A stretch of DNA of 41,877 nucleotides from an uncultured Verrucomicrobiales bacterium (lineage in GTDB: Bacteria; Verrucomicrobiota; Verrucomicrobiia; Verrucomicrobiales; Akkermansiaceae), in NCBI GenBank assembly GCA_937930235.1, contig CALGLJ010000037.1, forward strand, positions 1 through 41,877, in the 5' to 3' direction. The position numbers and the translations under genes are program-made. Position 1 is the first letter of the stretch; each line of letters begins with the position of its first letter. Below, one piece after another: positions 25,287 to 33,548 of the stretch. The notes beneath the pieces were generated by a model. The model was given only the letters and a program-made list of their open reading frames with translations, did no database searches and had not been told where the DNA came from.

Positions 25287-27695
25287 ATGGATCCTTTAAA
25301 TACTGCTCCTGTGACGACGATGTCCTCGCCTCATCCTGCCGCTGCTCCCAGCGCAGACTATGTCCATCGCCGTGTTCCACTCGACTTCCTCATTGCGCTG
25401 ATTCTTCTCGTCGCGATCATTATCGGCCTCGCTATTTTCACGGCAGTCGAGTCGAAAAAAATCGCCGAAGAAACAAATTCCCTCAACTTGGCTGGTCGTC
25501 AGCGAATGCTTTCCGAACGTCAGGCCAAGCTCCTTTACCGAGTTGGAATTGGTCATAGTGAAAGAAACCCGATCGATAAGGCGGAAGCCCTCCGTGACCT
25601 TAAGAAAACTCACGCTCTCTTTCATAATACTTTGCAAGCCTTCTCCGTGGGAGGAGATGCCAAGGGCTTGGATGGGAAGACGGATGTGACGATAGACCCG
25701 GTGGAAGGAACGAAGCTACGAGGAATCATTTCTCGAACCGAGGATCTGTGGGACCAATACACGGTGGATACCGCTCAATTATTATCGACTCGTTTGAGTA
25801 AGATTGATGATGCAATCATTGTGAATTCTACGGATGCGACTCGTGAAGTGAATGAGCCCCTCCTAAATCTAAGTAGCGAATTAGCACAAACTCTTGAAGA
25901 CTCCGTCGCCAAGCGATCCACCACGCTGCAGCGGGTGCAGCAATTAGGAGTCTTGGGAGCGATTCTTCTGTTAGGCTACATCGCGATGCGAGTGATTCGT
26001 AATCTCAAAAGCGCGGGAGATTCCCTGCAAGAGAACTTGAAGCAAATTACAAACACCAACAATCAACTGGCGAATGCTCAGAATGAACTCGCTCAGAATG
26101 CTGGTGATCTTCAAAGCGCCTACCAGTCTCTTCAGACATATAATACGCAAATGGAGCAGACCACTCATCAGCTCCACGTGCAGCAGGAGGAATCGGAAAG
26201 TATCTTCTCTGCCGTGAGTGAGGGGCTTTGTTTGATCGATCAAAATTGTAAGATCGGAAGCCAGGTGAGTGATGAGATGTATGAAATTTTCGAAACCGAT
26301 AATCTCTCAGAGCGATCGCTCATCGATCTGATGCGCCCTCTCATCACGGAACGTGATCTTAGATCACTTGAGAGCTACCTTGAATTGCAATTTGATCCAG
26401 CCACATCCGAGACTCAGCTAGAAAAGTATAATCCGCTGAAAAAGACGGAGGTGACATTGGATTGGGATGGGGGCGGCTTTAGCACAAAGAACCTTGGCTT
26501 TAAGTTTCAGCGTGTTTATACCGAGGATGATCAGATTGCCTCCGTGCTTGTCACCGTGAATGACGTCACGGAAACAGTCCGTCTTGAAAATGAACTTGCC
26601 CGAGCAAACGAGAGTCGTGAGCGTCAAACTGAACTCATTTTTGAAGTCATCGAGTCAGATCCAAAAGAGTTGAATCTCTTTTTGAAAAAATCGGAAGCGA
26701 CATTGAATGATATTAACGAGGAGTTGGAAGCAGCGCGCATCACCGATGACTCTGCGGAAGATGGCGGCCGTGGTAAAAAGCTTGTCGCAAGCATCTTTAA
26801 CAAGGTTCACAACATTAAAGGTAATGCTTCTCTTCTCGGCTTGAAGAGCGTGGTGGATACCGCTTCCACGGTGGAAGAAAAGTTAGGAGTCTTGCGTTCA
26901 AAGAGCAGCTTTAAAGGGGATGAACTCCTGACCTCTCTCGTTGAATTGGCCTACATGCGGGAACTTCTCAATGAATTTGACGAACTCCGCACTAATACCT
27001 TTGCGAACTTTAAACCGAAAAAAGGAAATCGAACCGCAGCCGCAGATTCAAGCCGGACCGGAATTCTCCTTGGAGAATTATCGAAGCTTGCGAATACGAT
27101 TGGCCAAGAGCACGGCAAAGAAGTCTCAATTAATGCAAACGGGCTCGATTTGAACGACTTGCCATCGACGCAGTTTGAACACACGAAAGATCTTCTGATT
27201 CAATTAGTGAGAAACTCCATCGTCCACGGTATTGAAGAGCCGGCAGAACGCGAAGAATACAGTAAGTGGATTGAAGGAAGCATTCAGATTAAGTCTGAAA
27301 AAGATGATTCTACCGATAATGCCTTGGGGAAACCTTGTTACGAGCTCGCCTATCGCGATGATGGGCGTGGAATCGATCCTCAAGTCATCGGGCAAAGAGC
27401 GCTGGATTTAGAATTAATTACCAAGGAAGAATTTGAAAAAATGGGGACGGCTCAACTCTCCGCGCTCATCTTTGATCATGGGTTCTCATCCGTTGACGTA
27501 TCAGATGATCATGCTGGCAGAGGTGCTGGAATGGGGCTGATCCGTAATATTGTGAATAAGGAGCTTTCGGGTAAACTCAGGATGACTTATGAAACCGATG
27601 AATATCTGGAGTTCACCATTCTCATTCCGCAACAATTGACTTCCGAAAATGCTAAAGATCAAAACAAGGAAGAGTCTAAGTCCGCAAAATCATGA
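25287..27695 (+). CDS. Membrane sensor kinase: PilJ/NarX-like sensor plus HPt and CheA-like ATPase
   Basis: The 802-residue protein has a membrane span at 32-55 and an extracytoplasmic four-helix sensor (56-215). The sensor contains SLNLAGRQRMLSERQAKL, the P-box-like motif of PilJ/NarX nitrate-type sensors. A second span lies at 221-242, a Gln/Asn-rich coiled coil at about 245-305 and a PAS-like region at about 305-440. An HPt domain carries phospho-accepting H508 (VHNIKGNASLLG), and a CheA-type ATPase domain has N643 (LVRNSIVHGIEE), DDGRGID and GRGAGMGL. It lacks the P2 and CheW-like domains of true CheA and ends right after the ATPase. Its stop overlaps the receiver start (ATGA). It probably senses a periplasmic ligand and phosphorylates the next gene's product. 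Confidence 0.88.
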   Translation: MDPLNTAPVTTMSSPHPAAAPSADYVHRRVPLDFLIALILLVAIIIGLAIFTAVESKKIAEETNSLNLAGRQRMLSERQAKLLYRVGIGHSERNPIDKAEALRDLKKTHALFHNTLQAFSVGGDAKGLDGKTDVTIDPVEGTKLRGIISRTEDLWDQYTVDTAQLLSTRLSKIDDAIIVNSTDATREVNEPLLNLSSELAQTLEDSVAKRSTTLQRVQQLGVLGAILLLGYIAMRVIRNLKSAGDSLQENLKQITNTNNQLANAQNELAQNAGDLQSAYQSLQTYNTQMEQTTHQLHVQQEESESIFSAVSEGLCLIDQNCKIGSQVSDEMYEIFETDNLSERSLIDLMRPLITERDLRSLESYLELQFDPATSETQLEKYNPLKKTEVTLDWDGGGFSTKNLGFKFQRVYTEDDQIASVLVTVNDVTETVRLENELARANESRERQTELIFEVIESDPKELNLFLKKSEATLNDINEELEAARITDDSAEDGGRGKKLVASIFNKVHNIKGNASLLGLKSVVDTASTVEEKLGVLRSKSSFKGDELLTSLVELAYMRELLNEFDELRTNTFANFKPKKGNRTAAADSSRTGILLGELSKLANTIGQEHGKEVSINANGLDLNDLPSTQFEHTKDLLIQLVRNSIVHGIEEPAEREEYSKWIEGSIQIKSEKDDSTDNALGKPCYELAYRDDGRGIDPQVIGQRALDLELITKEEFEKMGTAQLSALIFDHGFSSVDVSDDHAGRGAGMGLIRNIVNKELSGKLRMTYETDEYLEFTILIPQQLTSENAKDQNKEESKSAKS

Positions 27696-28426
27696 AGCTA
27701 TTAATTGTTGATGACTCGGCGATGGTGCGGCGTTTGATTGAAGCAGCCTACCGCGGGAGCGTATTTACTGAAATTCAAACTGCCGCAGATGGTATTCTGG
27801 CGGTGACGATGTATAAGCAGTTTAATCCCGATGTGGTGACATTGGATATTACCATGCCGCATATGGATGGATTGGCAGCTTTGGGCCAAATCCTTGAACA
27901 CAATCCAAATGCTAAAGTATTGGTTGTCTCGGCCTTGGCAGATCATCACACTGCGATTGACTCTCTCAAACGAGGAGCTTCCCAGTTCATCTGTAAGCCA
28001 TTCTCTGCCGAAGACCTTCGCCTAGCTTTGGACGAGGTCATGAATCCACCCTCGGAGCGGCGTTCCCGCTCTCGGAGACGCAAAAGAGAAGCCGCGGCGA
28101 GAGCGAGGGGAGCGGGGCCGGGGGCGGCCTCTTCGGCTGCTCCTGCTAGTCCATCTTTTCCCAGACCCAACCCGACTATCCCAGCGGAACCGTCTGCGAG
28201 TCACGCGCAAGATCCATCTCAAATTGCTCCTTCCGTTCAGCTTGCTGCACCCTCCGCATTGCCGCCTGATGCGGCACCGCTCCCAACTCCTTCTGAGGTG
28301 CCGATGGATAATTCTGAGGTGCCGCATTCCGAGATTCCTCCCTCGCCAGAAAATTATCCTAGCGGCTATGTCCGCCCTCCGGTGCGGCCTCCCATGCCGC
28401 TTTCACCGCCGTCTGATAATCTGTAA
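27692..28426 (+). CDS. CheY-like response regulator with proline-rich tail
   Basis: Residues 1-120 are a complete receiver domain: acidic pair D7-D8, phospho-acceptor D52 in LDITMPHMDG, and conserved Lys in FICKPF. From 121 on the protein has no output domain. There is a short Arg/Lys-rich patch (RRSRSRRRKREAAARAR), then about 100 residues rich in Pro, Ala and Ser, with repeated PHSEIPPSPEN-like words and a PVRPPMP end. Such a tail is likely disordered and could bind partners. The overlap with the kinase stop makes it the kinase's cognate regulator. Output by protein contact, as with CheY, is inferred. Confidence 0.9.
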   Translation: MKLLIVDDSAMVRRLIEAAYRGSVFTEIQTAADGILAVTMYKQFNPDVVTLDITMPHMDGLAALGQILEHNPNAKVLVVSALADHHTAIDSLKRGASQFICKPFSAEDLRLALDEVMNPPSERRSRSRRRKREAAARARGAGPGAASSAAPASPSFPRPNPTIPAEPSASHAQDPSQIAPSVQLAAPSALPPDAAPLPTPSEVPMDNSEVPHSEIPPSPENYPSGYVRPPVRPPMPLSPPSDNL

Positions 28427-28477
28427 CTGATAAAATGACGGTAAATCTCAGATGATAACCAATAGATTAATTGATTA

Positions 28478-28990
28478 ATGAATACGGTTGCTGAAAGAAA
28501 AATAGACGAGGATATGGTCCGGTATTTTGTTTGGTCCATTTGGAATTTCTTCTCAAAAACAGCTCAGATTGATCCTGAAATTGAAGCGCCTTATCTATTA
28601 ACGAGTTTTAATCACTCGGATTATACCGGAGTGATTGGTGTTTCGGGAAGTCAGCAAGGCGCAGTCTATTTTACGATGTCAAGAGATCTGCTTCTAGATC
28701 TCTATGAGAATCATTACGCAAAGTCTCTCGGAGAAACTTTGGAGGCTGCCGATGAACAAGAGCTGGATATTTTACTGGCAGACTCCGCCGGTGAAATGGC
28801 CAATACGGTTTCTGGTAATGTGCGCAATTTCTTGGGAGAAAATTTCTTAATTTCGACTCCCGTTGTCATTAAGAGTGCTGGAAATCAGCTCTCTCTTCCT
28901 GAAGAATGCACGGGGATTATCCTGCCCATTAAGTGGCACAATCACGTCTGTCATCTCGTCGTCGGTCTTCGCAACAACGAACAACTCTAA
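28478..28990 (+). CDS. CheX-type chemotaxis phosphatase
   Basis: The 170-residue protein matches the CheC/CheX/FliY fold. The phosphatase motif E-x-x-N is visible as E106 and N109 in ADSAGEMANTVSGNVRNFLG, with the fold's TGVIGVSG and VYFTMSRDL strands before it. There is one motif only, as in CheX rather than CheC. CheX removes phosphate from CheY-like receivers, so its target is most likely the regulator encoded 51 nt upstream. It is cytoplasmic, with no signal peptide. The gene has no visible Shine-Dalgarno sequence and lies 3 nt before the next gene. Confidence 0.82.
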   Translation: MNTVAERKIDEDMVRYFVWSIWNFFSKTAQIDPEIEAPYLLTSFNHSDYTGVIGVSGSQQGAVYFTMSRDLLLDLYENHYAKSLGETLEAADEQELDILLADSAGEMANTVSGNVRNFLGENFLISTPVVIKSAGNQLSLPEECTGIILPIKWHNHVCHLVVGLRNNEQL

Positions 28991-28993
28991 TCC

Positions 28994-29548
28994 ATGATTG
29001 AATATTTCAAATACACGATTTCTCGCGAACCGTTTAAGGCGCAGCAAATGACCGCCCTTCACTGGGAGTGCTATGAGGCGGTCAAAACCGATGAGCTTAC
29101 GAAAAAATTAGAAGAAGCTCAGGACGATCCTTTTCGGTTGGTCTGTCTTGTGAAATGCCTTGCTGAACTCGAATCGGTAGGGCTTTTGAACCCTGCCGGC
29201 AAGCGCTACAAGTATAGTGAGTGGAAGAAAAATTTTGATAAAACTCAGTCCGCATCCACCACTGAGGAGGTTGAGAAAAAGGCTCAAAAGAAATCAGCTC
29301 CGACCAAAAAAGTAGGGTCAATTGAAGTGCCACAGGAAGTGGTTGCTCTCGAGAGAGTTGAAGTGAAGCAAAAGGCCAAGGGATCTCAAAACAAAGTCGC
29401 AAGCGAAGCTGCTCCCTCTGAGGAAAAATCAGAAACGACGTCTAATGTGAATTCTCCTGATCAAGTTTCCGATCTTCAGGAAGAGGTTATTGATGTGAAA
29501 GAGGTTCAAAAAAAATCACGCGGCAAGAGCGTGTCCCTTGATCTTTGA
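28994..29548 (+). CDS. Unknown protein of the signalling cluster
   Basis: The 184-residue protein is not recognised. Residues 1-80 look folded and helical (MTALHWECYEAVKTDEL, FRLVCLVKCLAELESVGLL). The rest is low-complexity, rich in Lys, Glu, Ser and Val (EEVEKKAQKKSAPTKK) and likely disordered. It follows the CheX gene by 3 nt, so it belongs to the same transcript, and it is the last gene before an inverted repeat. It could be an adaptor or output partner of the receiver; this is inferred from position only. No membrane segment or signal peptide is seen. Confidence 0.75.
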   Translation: MIEYFKYTISREPFKAQQMTALHWECYEAVKTDELTKKLEEAQDDPFRLVCLVKCLAELESVGLLNPAGKRYKYSEWKKNFDKTQSASTTEEVEKKAQKKSAPTKKVGSIEVPQEVVALERVEVKQKAKGSQNKVASEAAPSEEKSETTSNVNSPDQVSDLQEEVIDVKEVQKKSRGKSVSLDL

Positions 29549-29554
29549 TTTTCA

Positions 29555-29626
29555 GAGATTTAGCGATGAGGTTGCTAAATCTCAATTGTGTCGAAAACAT
29601 GCTGGCATAAAGCGTGCTGTTTTTTG
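29555..29626 (+). terminator. Two hairpins between the signalling genes and the second binding protein
   Basis: GAGATTTAGC (29555-29564) and GCTAAATCTC (29574-29583) form a perfect 10-bp stem with a nine-base loop, seven bases after the stop, but with no T tract. A second, imperfect structure starts near 29594: AAAACA-T-GC pairs with GCTGTTTT with one bulge and runs into T residues at about 29618-29625. Together they may end or attenuate the upstream transcript, so that SBP2 would have its own promoter or a separate level. Confidence 0.55.
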
Positions 29627-29688
29627 TAGAAAGGTTGGGAAATTATGAATTTCGCGTAACCCCTCCAGTTCAACAAAAAACAATACTA

Positions 29689-30663
29689 ATGAAATTAACA
29701 CAACATCTCATGATGGGCCTCGCAGCCCTTGTGTTCGCTGGATCGGCCTCTGCGGCAAAACTCAAAGTCGCTTACAGCGACTGGCCAGGTTGGGTCGCTT
29801 GGGAAATCGGAATTAAGAAGGGCTGGTTCAAAGAGGCTGGAGTCGATATCGAATTCGTCTGGATGGACTATGTTGCCTCCATGGACGCTTATGGGGCAGG
29901 CAAGCTTGATGGAGTCTGCATGACGAATGGGGATGCCTTGGTCACGGGTGATGCTGGAAAGCCTTCGGTGGGGATCATTATTAATGATTATTCCAACGGT
30001 AACGACATGCTCATTGCCACGAAGGACATTCCCAATGTCAAAGCTCTTAAAGGTAAAAAAATTGGCCTTGAGGAAGGCTTCGTCCCTCATCTTATTACTC
30101 TTAAAGCTCTTGAGGTGAATGGAATGTCTGAGTCTGACATCGAGATCATCAATACTCCGACGGATAAAACCCCGCAGGTCCTAAAAAGTGGTGCCGTTTC
30201 TGCTATTTGCGCATGGCAGCCAAACTCCGGAGCCGCTCTCAAGGAGGTGCCGGGATCGAAAGCGATTTTTACTTCAGCCGATGCTCCGGGCTTGATCTAT
30301 GATGTCCTCTTTGTCGGGCCAAAAACCCTGAAGCGTGATCGCGCAGACTGGGTCAAGGTGGCCAAGGTCTGGTATAAGATTGTCGCCTATCTCAAGGATG
30401 AGGACAATATCGAAGAAGCTCTCGAAATTCTCGCTGGCCGAGTGAAGGTGAAAGCTGACGAATATGAGCCATTCCTTGATGGGACTTATATTTTAAGCCC
30501 TGCAGAGGTGAAAGAAGTCTGGAAAAAGAATGACGGCCTCAAGTCGATTTACGGGTCAACGAAGATTTCTAATGAATTCAACGTGAAGTACGGGGTTTAT
30601 AAAAAATCTCTCCAAATTGAAAATTACCTTGATCCAAGTATTACGATGGATGCTCTCAAGTAA
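29689..30663 (+). CDS. ABC transporter substrate-binding protein (NitT/TauT type), paralogue 2
   Basis: The start is the ATG at 29689, which gives a clean signal peptide (residues 1-22, VFAGSASAA); the open frame extends 25 codons further without gene-like sequence. The 324-residue protein shares the layout of paralogue 1: [71 protein letters not shown] and [10 protein letters not shown]. It lacks the extra loop of paralogue 1. It is first in an SBP-permease-ATPase set and is the natural transport partner of the next two genes. The ligand is unknown. A strong hairpin follows it. Confidence 0.94.
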   Translation: MKLTQHLMMGLAALVFAGSASAAKLKVAYSDWPGWVAWEIGIKKGWFKEAGVDIEFVWMDYVASMDAYGAGKLDGVCMTNGDALVTGDAGKPSVGIIINDYSNGNDMLIATKDIPNVKALKGKKIGLEEGFVPHLITLKALEVNGMSESDIEIINTPTDKTPQVLKSGAVSAICAWQPNSGAALKEVPGSKAIFTSADAPGLIYDVLFVGPKTLKRDRADWVKVAKVWYKIVAYLKDEDNIEEALEILAGRVKVKADEYEPFLDGTYILSPAEVKEVWKKNDGLKSIYGSTKISNEFNVKYGVYKKSLQIENYLDPSITMDALK

Positions 30664-30684
30664 TTGATTGAAAAGTCTCTTCTC

Positions 30685-30715
30685 AAGGCGGCACGGTTCG
30701 TTACTGTGTCGCCTT
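30685..30715 (+). terminator. Intercistronic hairpin between binding protein and permease
   Basis: AAGGCGGCAC (30685-30694) pairs with GTGTCGCCTT (30706-30715), ten pairs with one G-U, around an 11-base loop, followed by a T-rich stretch (TGTTATTTTT). It lies 22 bases after the SBP2 stop and before the permease. Such structures commonly stabilise the upstream message and partly stop transcription, giving more binding protein than permease. Confidence 0.7.
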
Positions 30716-30740
30716 TGTTATTTTTATAATTTGATTATCA

Positions 30741-32150
30741 ATGGGATCTCACCAACCGCCCCAACCATGGTTTCGCGTCGGAACACTTCTGAGTGAAAAG
30801 CGCTCGGGCGTTTTAATGATTTGCTCCTTTCTGCTCCCGATTTTAATTTACAGTTTTGTTGCCTACTGCCCGATTTTTTGGGGGCACGCTTATGAGCTGA
30901 CGATCGCGGCTCGACCTGATGATAAGGTGGAATTTGGCGCGACTTATACCCAGGGCTTTTCCATGGAGGAAGATGAGTTTACACGTTTCCAAAAGGCGAT
31001 TCGAGATGACAATGAGAAGCTGACAGCGCTTTATCAGCAGGGAGATGAGGCAGACTTTGGGATGAGTCCGCGTGCCGCCCGCTCCCATAATAAACGTCTC
31101 CTTCGTGAATTTGAACCCGTTCTCTCTCGCAATGGCCTTTTCGATATTTCAGTCAAAGAAGAGATGGAAACAAAGCCTTACTACCAGCTTCTCTATGGTG
31201 CGGCTTACGATACCTGGGGAGAGATCGCGACTGGGAAGGAACAACTTCAAAAAGGGAGCCTGAGCGAAGAAAATCGTGAGATCATCAAAAAAAACTGGGC
31301 TCTTCTTTCCTCTGTTTCCGAAACTTATGATTCAGGGAAACTGTATTCGAAACCGATTTATAAGTTGATTCCGCAAGGTAACAAACAAGTGGCTCGGGCT
31401 TCATGGTTTCCAGCTCCTCACCAAATCATCCGCAGGGGATGGGAAGATCTGACCGGAAAATCTGAGCTGGGAGATCTGAACGTGCCGACACGCTATCTGC
31501 AGTCACTCAAAATTGTCTTTTTTGGTTTTTTCGTAGCATGTTTGATTGGTCTCCCACTCGCTTTATTAGCAGGAACATTCTCGTTCTTTTCACGTTTGAT
31601 CGAACCATTCACGGATTTTTTCCGTTACATGCCCGCACCTGCTTTCAGCACCATTCTGGTGGTGATTTTTGATATTTACGATCAACCTAAGATCGCTCTC
31701 GTCGTCTTGGGAACACTGCCGCATCTCATCCTCATGGTAGCCAATACCACGCGAATGGTAGACCAGCCTCTGCTGGATGCAGCTCAGACCCTCGGGGCGC
31801 GCAGAGGGACATTAATTTCCAAGGTCATTGTCCCTGGCATCCTACCCCATCTCTATAACGATCTTCGCATTCTTCTTGGTTGGGCTTGGACCTGGCTGGT
31901 GATTGCGGAATTGATTGGGGCCAAGAGTGGTCTGACGGAGATTATTGATACCCAAGGCCGGCGTTTTCATTTCGATCACGTTTACCCCGTGATTCTATTA
32001 ATTGGGATTACCGGCTTTGTTACGGATCAGATTCTCGCCAGTTTTCGGACGGTCTTATTTCCCTACGCCGCGAGTGAGAAGAAGGGCATCCTCTCTTTCG
32101 CGTTCGCAATGGTTCATAAATTATTCAAATCTAAGAAGGCAACCTCATGA
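30741..32150 (+). CDS. ABC transporter permease with large N-terminal extracytoplasmic insert
   Basis: The 469-residue protein is a NitT/TauT-type inner membrane permease. One membrane span lies at about 23-43. Then come some 200 hydrophilic residues (45-245, with [20 protein letters not shown] and [15 protein letters not shown]), and the usual binding-protein-dependent permease domain from about 254 to 450. The EAA-type loop is near 343-369 ([21 protein letters not shown]). Ordinary members are about 250-290 residues with no such insert. The insert should face the periplasm and could dock one or both binding proteins. The stop overlaps the ATPase start (ATGA, 32147-32150). Confidence 0.92.
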   Translation: MGSHQPPQPWFRVGTLLSEKRSGVLMICSFLLPILIYSFVAYCPIFWGHAYELTIAARPDDKVEFGATYTQGFSMEEDEFTRFQKAIRDDNEKLTALYQQGDEADFGMSPRAARSHNKRLLREFEPVLSRNGLFDISVKEEMETKPYYQLLYGAAYDTWGEIATGKEQLQKGSLSEENREIIKKNWALLSSVSETYDSGKLYSKPIYKLIPQGNKQVARASWFPAPHQIIRRGWEDLTGKSELGDLNVPTRYLQSLKIVFFGFFVACLIGLPLALLAGTFSFFSRLIEPFTDFFRYMPAPAFSTILVVIFDIYDQPKIALVVLGTLPHLILMVANTTRMVDQPLLDAAQTLGARRGTLISKVIVPGILPHLYNDLRILLGWAWTWLVIAELIGAKSGLTEIIDTQGRRFHFDHVYPVILLIGITGFVTDQILASFRTVLFPYAASEKKGILSFAFAMVHKLFKSKKATS

Positions 32151-33025
32151 GCCAAATTATTGATCTTCCTGATTACAAAGAGCAATCGCCAGAAGTGGCG
32201 AGTTATTTCAAGGATTTAAAAAATCGATCCAAAGTGCTTGAGGTGAATCGTGCGGGCCGGGTGTTCGCATCTCCCAAAGGAGAGATCGAAGCGCTGAAAG
32301 ATGTGAGCTTGGATGTGTATCAGCGGGAATTCATGACCGTGATCGGGCAGTCAGGTTGCGGGAAATCCACTCTCATTCGGATCTTGGCTGGCCTAGAAAC
32401 GACCACCTCCGGAAATGTCCTCCTCGATGGGGAGCAAATTACTGGTCCCGGATCAGATCGCGGAATGGTGTTTCAGGGATACACTCTTTTTCCATGGCTG
32501 ACGGTGAAGAAGAATGTCATGTTTGGGCTGCAAGTGAGCGGAAAGGCGATGGCAGAATGCGAGAAAGATGCCTTACAATGGATCGATCTCGTGGGCCTCA
32601 AAAAATTTGCGAATGCTTACCCGCATGAACTCTCCGGAGGAATGAAACAGCGAGTCGCAATCGCACGTGCGTTGGCAAACCGACCTCGTATCCTCTTAAT
32701 GGATGAGCCTTTTGGAGCCTTGGACGCTCAGACAAGAGCTCAGATGCAGGCTTACTTGTTAGAAATTTGGCATCATATCGATGTGACCATTCTTTTCATC
32801 ACGCATGATTTGGAAGAAGCGGTGTATTTGTCTGATCGTATCCTCGTCTTAGGAGCGAATCCTGGGCACGTGCAAGAAATCATCGAAGTGCCCGTTGAGC
32901 GCCCTCGACGCCCCGAGCAGTTTATCACTGCCGAATTTTTAGCGACCAAGAAGCGCTTGGAAAATCTGATTCATGTTTCGGCTCCCGAGCATATTGATAC
33001 TTCTAAGATGCTCGGAATGGGATGA
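32147..33025 (+). CDS. ABC transporter ATP-binding protein (NitT/TauT type)
   Basis: The 292-residue ATPase has Walker [10 protein letters not shown] (K73), a Q-loop near [11 protein letters not shown], signature [15 protein letters not shown], Walker [14 protein letters not shown] and the switch histidine in [10 protein letters not shown]. About 30 extra residues precede the domain. This class energises uptake of nitrate, sulfonates, taurine and related compounds. It is last in the run of genes begun at 24258. Its stop faces the stop of the minus-strand gene at 33028 with only two bases between. Confidence 0.96.
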   Translation: MSQIIDLPDYKEQSPEVASYFKDLKNRSKVLEVNRAGRVFASPKGEIEALKDVSLDVYQREFMTVIGQSGCGKSTLIRILAGLETTTSGNVLLDGEQITGPGSDRGMVFQGYTLFPWLTVKKNVMFGLQVSGKAMAECEKDALQWIDLVGLKKFANAYPHELSGGMKQRVAIARALANRPRILLMDEPFGALDAQTRAQMQAYLLEIWHHIDVTILFITHDLEEAVYLSDRILVLGANPGHVQEIIEVPVERPRRPEQFITAEFLATKKRLENLIHVSAPEHIDTSKMLGMG

Positions 33026-33027
33026 TG

Positions 33028-33507
33028 TTAGCGTGCGGTTTCTTTTAACCGTCCTTCAATGGCGGACTTTAAAAGAGGGCGCTGCTTTTCTAAAATCGGT
33101 TTGAGTGAGAGGACCACTCCGGATGTTTTTTCTGCATCGCGGTGCAGCTTTAAAATGCTGAGATCGGCGTTAAAATCCGCCCCGACAAGTTCAGTCCAGT
33201 AAATTAAGTGAAGATTGCTCTCGGGGTTCTTCAATGGGAAAATTTCTACCCCGAGAGGAGTGAGAATGATGTATGCGTGGCGAGTGCAGTGAAGGGCAAA
33301 GCGAATCACCAGTGCTGCGATAACGATGGGCGGGAGAGCCATCCACCAAGAAAATGAGGGGTGACCACTGGCCCAAGTTGTGAGCAATAAAATAGCGAGA
33401 GCAATCAGGATCGCGCTAACGATCCAGAAGCCTTGGGCTTGGGCAGCACGAGTGAAACGTAACTCTTTGTGCGGTTCCGCAACGGTCTTGGGTCCAGCCA
33501 TCTGCAA
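33028..33507 (-). CDS. Small membrane protein with PH-like domain
   Basis: The 159-residue protein has two adjacent membrane spans (about 28-46, WIVSAILIALAILLLTTWA, and 55-70, MALPPIVIAALVIRFAL). A soluble, beta-rich C-terminal part follows (YIILTPLGVEIFPLKNP, YWTELVGADFNADLSILKLHRD) and resembles bacterial PH-like domains. It lies 41 nt downstream of the zinc peptidase gene on the same strand, so the two are likely co-transcribed. The function is not known. Confidence 0.75.
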   Translation of the reverse strand: MQMAGPKTVAEPHKELRFTRAAQAQGFWIVSAILIALAILLLTTWASGHPSFSWWMALPPIVIAALVIRFALHCTRHAYIILTPLGVEIFPLKNPESNLHLIYWTELVGADFNADLSILKLHRDAEKTSGVVLSLKPILEKQRPLLKSAIEGRLKETAR

Positions 33508-33548
33508 GAAGAGATACTCGGTAGAGGGAAACGTTCAATTAAAGGTTC

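Noticed and set aside
24258-33025. Assigning the transporter to nitrate because of the NarX-like motif
   Set aside because: NitT/TauT-type transporters carry many ligands, and the motif is also found in PilJ sensors; no nitrate assimilation gene is in the window.
33026-33060. Shared bidirectional terminator between the ABC ATPase and the minus-strand gene
   Set aside because: Only a five-base stem (CGGTT/AACCG) is found, with no T tract on either strand.
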